Assembly (NCBI GenBank): GCA_002148405.1
Contig: MUGG01000218.1
Location: 62,001-126,000, forward strand
DNA from: Alkalinema sp. CACIAM 70d
GTDB taxonomy: Bacteria > Cyanobacteriota > Cyanobacteriia > Leptolyngbyales > Leptolyngbyaceae
Length of the DNA stretch: 64,000 nt
Reading direction: 5' to 3'
The notes beneath the pieces are model-generated. The model was not told the origin of the DNA, made no database searches, and saw only the letters and a list, made by a program, of their open reading frames with translations. The translations under genes were made by a program, and so were the position numbers. Shown piece after piece: positions 62,484-64,000 of this stretch. Numbering within the stretch: position 1 is the first letter of the stretch; every line of letters starts with the position of its first letter.

Positions 62484-64000
62484 ATGGGTAGAAGCGTTAT
62501 CAAGATTTTAGGGTTAGCCTTCGGATTGTCTCTCTGCGGGGCAAGATTTACCCTGGCCCAAGTTGTGACTGATGGCACGCTGCCAACCACTGTGACAACG
62601 CCTAATATGCTGGATTTCACGATCGATGGTGGCGCACGATCGGGCGGAAATTTATTTCACAGCTTCAGCCAATTTTCAGTGCCTACGGGTGGTTCTGCCT
62701 TTTTCAACAATGCGTTAGATGTGCAGAATATTTTTGCACGGGTCACGGGTGGGACTGCATCGAACATTGATGGATTACTCAAAGCAAACGGGACAGCGAA
62801 TTTATTTCTGCTCAATCCCAGTGGCATTTTGTTTGGCCCCAATGCGTCGCTAAATCTTGGCGGTTCTTTTATTGGAACGACGGCGAATAGTGTGAAATTT
62901 GCGGATGGCACCAAATTTAGTGCCGTGAATTCTGGGCCACCTTTGTTAACCATGAGTGCCCCGATCGGGTTACAAATGGGCCAAAGCTCGGGGCCGATTA
63001 CGGTACAAAATACGGGCCATCAGGTGACTGTCGGCTTTTTTGCCCCTGCCGATCGCAGCCAAAATCCCCCTGGATTGCAAGTAGGAGCTGGACAGACCTT
63101 AACGTTAATTGGCAATGCGGTTAACTTTGACGGGGGACTAATAACTACAGCGGGGGGAGGGCATTTGGAAGTGGGTAGTGTTAGCGACGGTGCGGTCAAG
63201 CTGAATGCCAGCCCTCAGGGATTAGTGGGCGATTATTCAGCCGTTCAGCAATTCAATAATATTCTGTTCAATCACCAATCTCTGCTAGATGCCAGTGGCA
63301 GCGGGGGTTCCATTCAGGTGCAGGGTCAGAACATCAGTTTCGCAAATGGTTCGGGAGCCTTGCTACAGAACTTGGGATTCCAGCAACCGGCCCAAGGCAT
63401 GACCCTTCAGGCAACAGGCAATCTCAGTCTGGGAGGGACAACGGCCAATGGTTTATTAAATAGTTTCATTCAGATTGATAATCTAGGGTTAACGTCACCT
63501 GGAGATATGAATGTTTCGGCAGCCCAGTTATTGCTAAAAGATGGTGCCAATGTTCATAATTGGACGTTTACGCCTGCTACGGGAGGTAATATTAATGTCA
63601 ATGTGGCTGGCGCGATCGAGGTTGATGGCTTTGTTCCCTTTGTACCTTCTGCGGTGAGTTCAATTACTGCCATTACGTTGGGGGCAGGACAGGCTGGAAA
63701 TGTAACCGTCTCAACGAACAGTTTAAGGATTTTGAATAGTGGGAGCGTCAGTGTTTTAACTGCAGGATCGGGAGCAGGCGGAACCCTGAAGGTTAATGCT
63801 CAAGATTTAGTTGAAATTGCAGGCACGAATCCCTTAACGACTTTATCCAGTAATATTATTGGTTCTGCAAGCGGTACAGGCAATGCGGGGAATACCGTAA
63901 TTAGTACAACTCGGTTAGTGGTTCGTGATAGTGGTATTTTAGGCTCGAGTGCGGTTGCAAAAGGCGCAGCAGGTAATGTAACGGTGAATGCTTCAGAATC
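62484..64000 (+). CDS. Second haemagglutinin-type exoprotein (C-terminus outside window)
   Basis: About 505 codons to the window edge from ATG 62484. Signal peptide ending FTLAQ. The TPS domain is nearly the same as in the protein at 39807 (NLFHSFSQFSVPTGGSAFF, NIDGLLKANGTANLFLLNPSGILFGPNA), and the beta-helix repeats that follow differ more. Probably a paralogue that uses the same TpsB-type porin. No neighbouring CHAT or DUF928 gene is visible on this side. Confidence 0.9.
   Translation, partial: MGRSVIKILGLAFGLSLCGARFTLAQVVTDGTLPTTVTTPNMLDFTIDGGARSGGNLFHSFSQFSVPTGGSAFFNNALDVQNIFARVTGGTASNIDGLLKANGTANLFLLNPSGILFGPNASLNLGGSFIGTTANSVKFADGTKFSAVNSGPPLLTMSAPIGLQMGQSSGPITVQNTGHQVTVGFFAPADRSQNPPGLQVGAGQTLTLIGNAVNFDGGLITTAGGGHLEVGSVSDGAVKLNASPQGLVGDYSAVQQFNNILFNHQSLLDASGSGGSIQVQGQNISFANGSGALLQNLGFQQPAQGMTLQATGNLSLGGTTANGLLNSFIQIDNLGLTSPGDMNVSAAQLLLKDGANVHNWTFTPATGGNINVNVAGAIEVDGFVPFVPSAVSSITAITLGAGQAGNVTVSTNSLRILNSGSVSVLTAGSGAGGTLKVNAQDLVEIAGTNPLTTLSSNIIGSASGTGNAGNTVISTTRLVVRDSGILGSSAVAKGAAGNVTVNASE

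Overview
The window looks like a chromosomal segment of a cyanobacterium, probably a filamentous or Leptolyngbya-like lineage. Evidence: HIP1-type CGATCG/GCGATCGC words are everywhere, there is a b6f Rieske protein, a high-light-inducible (Hli) protein and an FtsH protease, and there is the typical cyanobacterial set of haemagglutinin-type exoprotein, CHAT/TPR, DUF928 and CHASE2 genes. I see no tRNA, rRNA, CRISPR array, intact insertion sequence or prophage. The taxonomic guess is inference.

Layout. 1-3480: a truncated PA14-type exoprotein and a PBP4-type D-Ala-D-Ala carboxypeptidase. 3540-8509: a sulfur/persulfide module on the minus strand (two YeeE/YedE half transporters, an ArsR-family regulator with Cys positions like BigR/SqrR, an ETHE1-like persulfide dioxygenase, a SulP transporter) with a divergent DUF2892 membrane protein and dyad operator candidates. 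8630-12216: PetC2-like Rieske protein, Hsp20 with a duplicated tail, a GerMN protein, small proteins and a ComFB-like protein. 12543-16051: P-type ATPase plus DUF1614 protein. 16078-21628: a two-component system divergent from a four-repeat exported protein, then an intradiol dioxygenase and a sugar dehydrogenase. 21742-27113: CBS-PAS hybrid kinase, an EEP-fold enzyme and a cardiolipin synthase. 27134-31117: EmrAB-type efflux with a MarR regulator and a perfect operator dyad. 31140-31490: a gene-free but strongly palindromic stretch that may encode a structured RNA. 31599-36994: a 5'-nucleotidase and a small possible metabolic cluster (Fe/2OG-type oxygenase, 64-codon ORF, methyltransferase, haem-oxygenase-like diiron enzyme). 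37248-39378: H-NOX gas sensor plus its HNOBA-type kinase. 39807-53810: two-partner-secretion exoprotein, small protein behind a hairpin-rich leader, Rpn nuclease, CHAT/TPR protease-like protein, DUF928 protein with amplified repeats, CHASE2 hybrid kinase, receiver-kinase and adenylate cyclase. 53909-56481: DUF6765 and an unknown conserved protein. 57055-62131: stress island (CsbD-like, low-temperature-type protein, Dps, Gly-rich/ChaB protein, Hli, FtsH). 62484-64000: a second haemagglutinin-type exoprotein, cut by the window end.

How they may work together. The sulfur module probably senses and oxidises persulfide and moves the sulfur species. The 39.8-53.8 kb region joins a surface/exported protein, a caspase-like CHAT protein and three signalling proteins, and is the best candidate here for an undescribed multi-gene system. 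The 57-62 kb block is a general photo-oxidative and cold stress island. Functional assignments rest on motif recognition by eye; no database search was possible.
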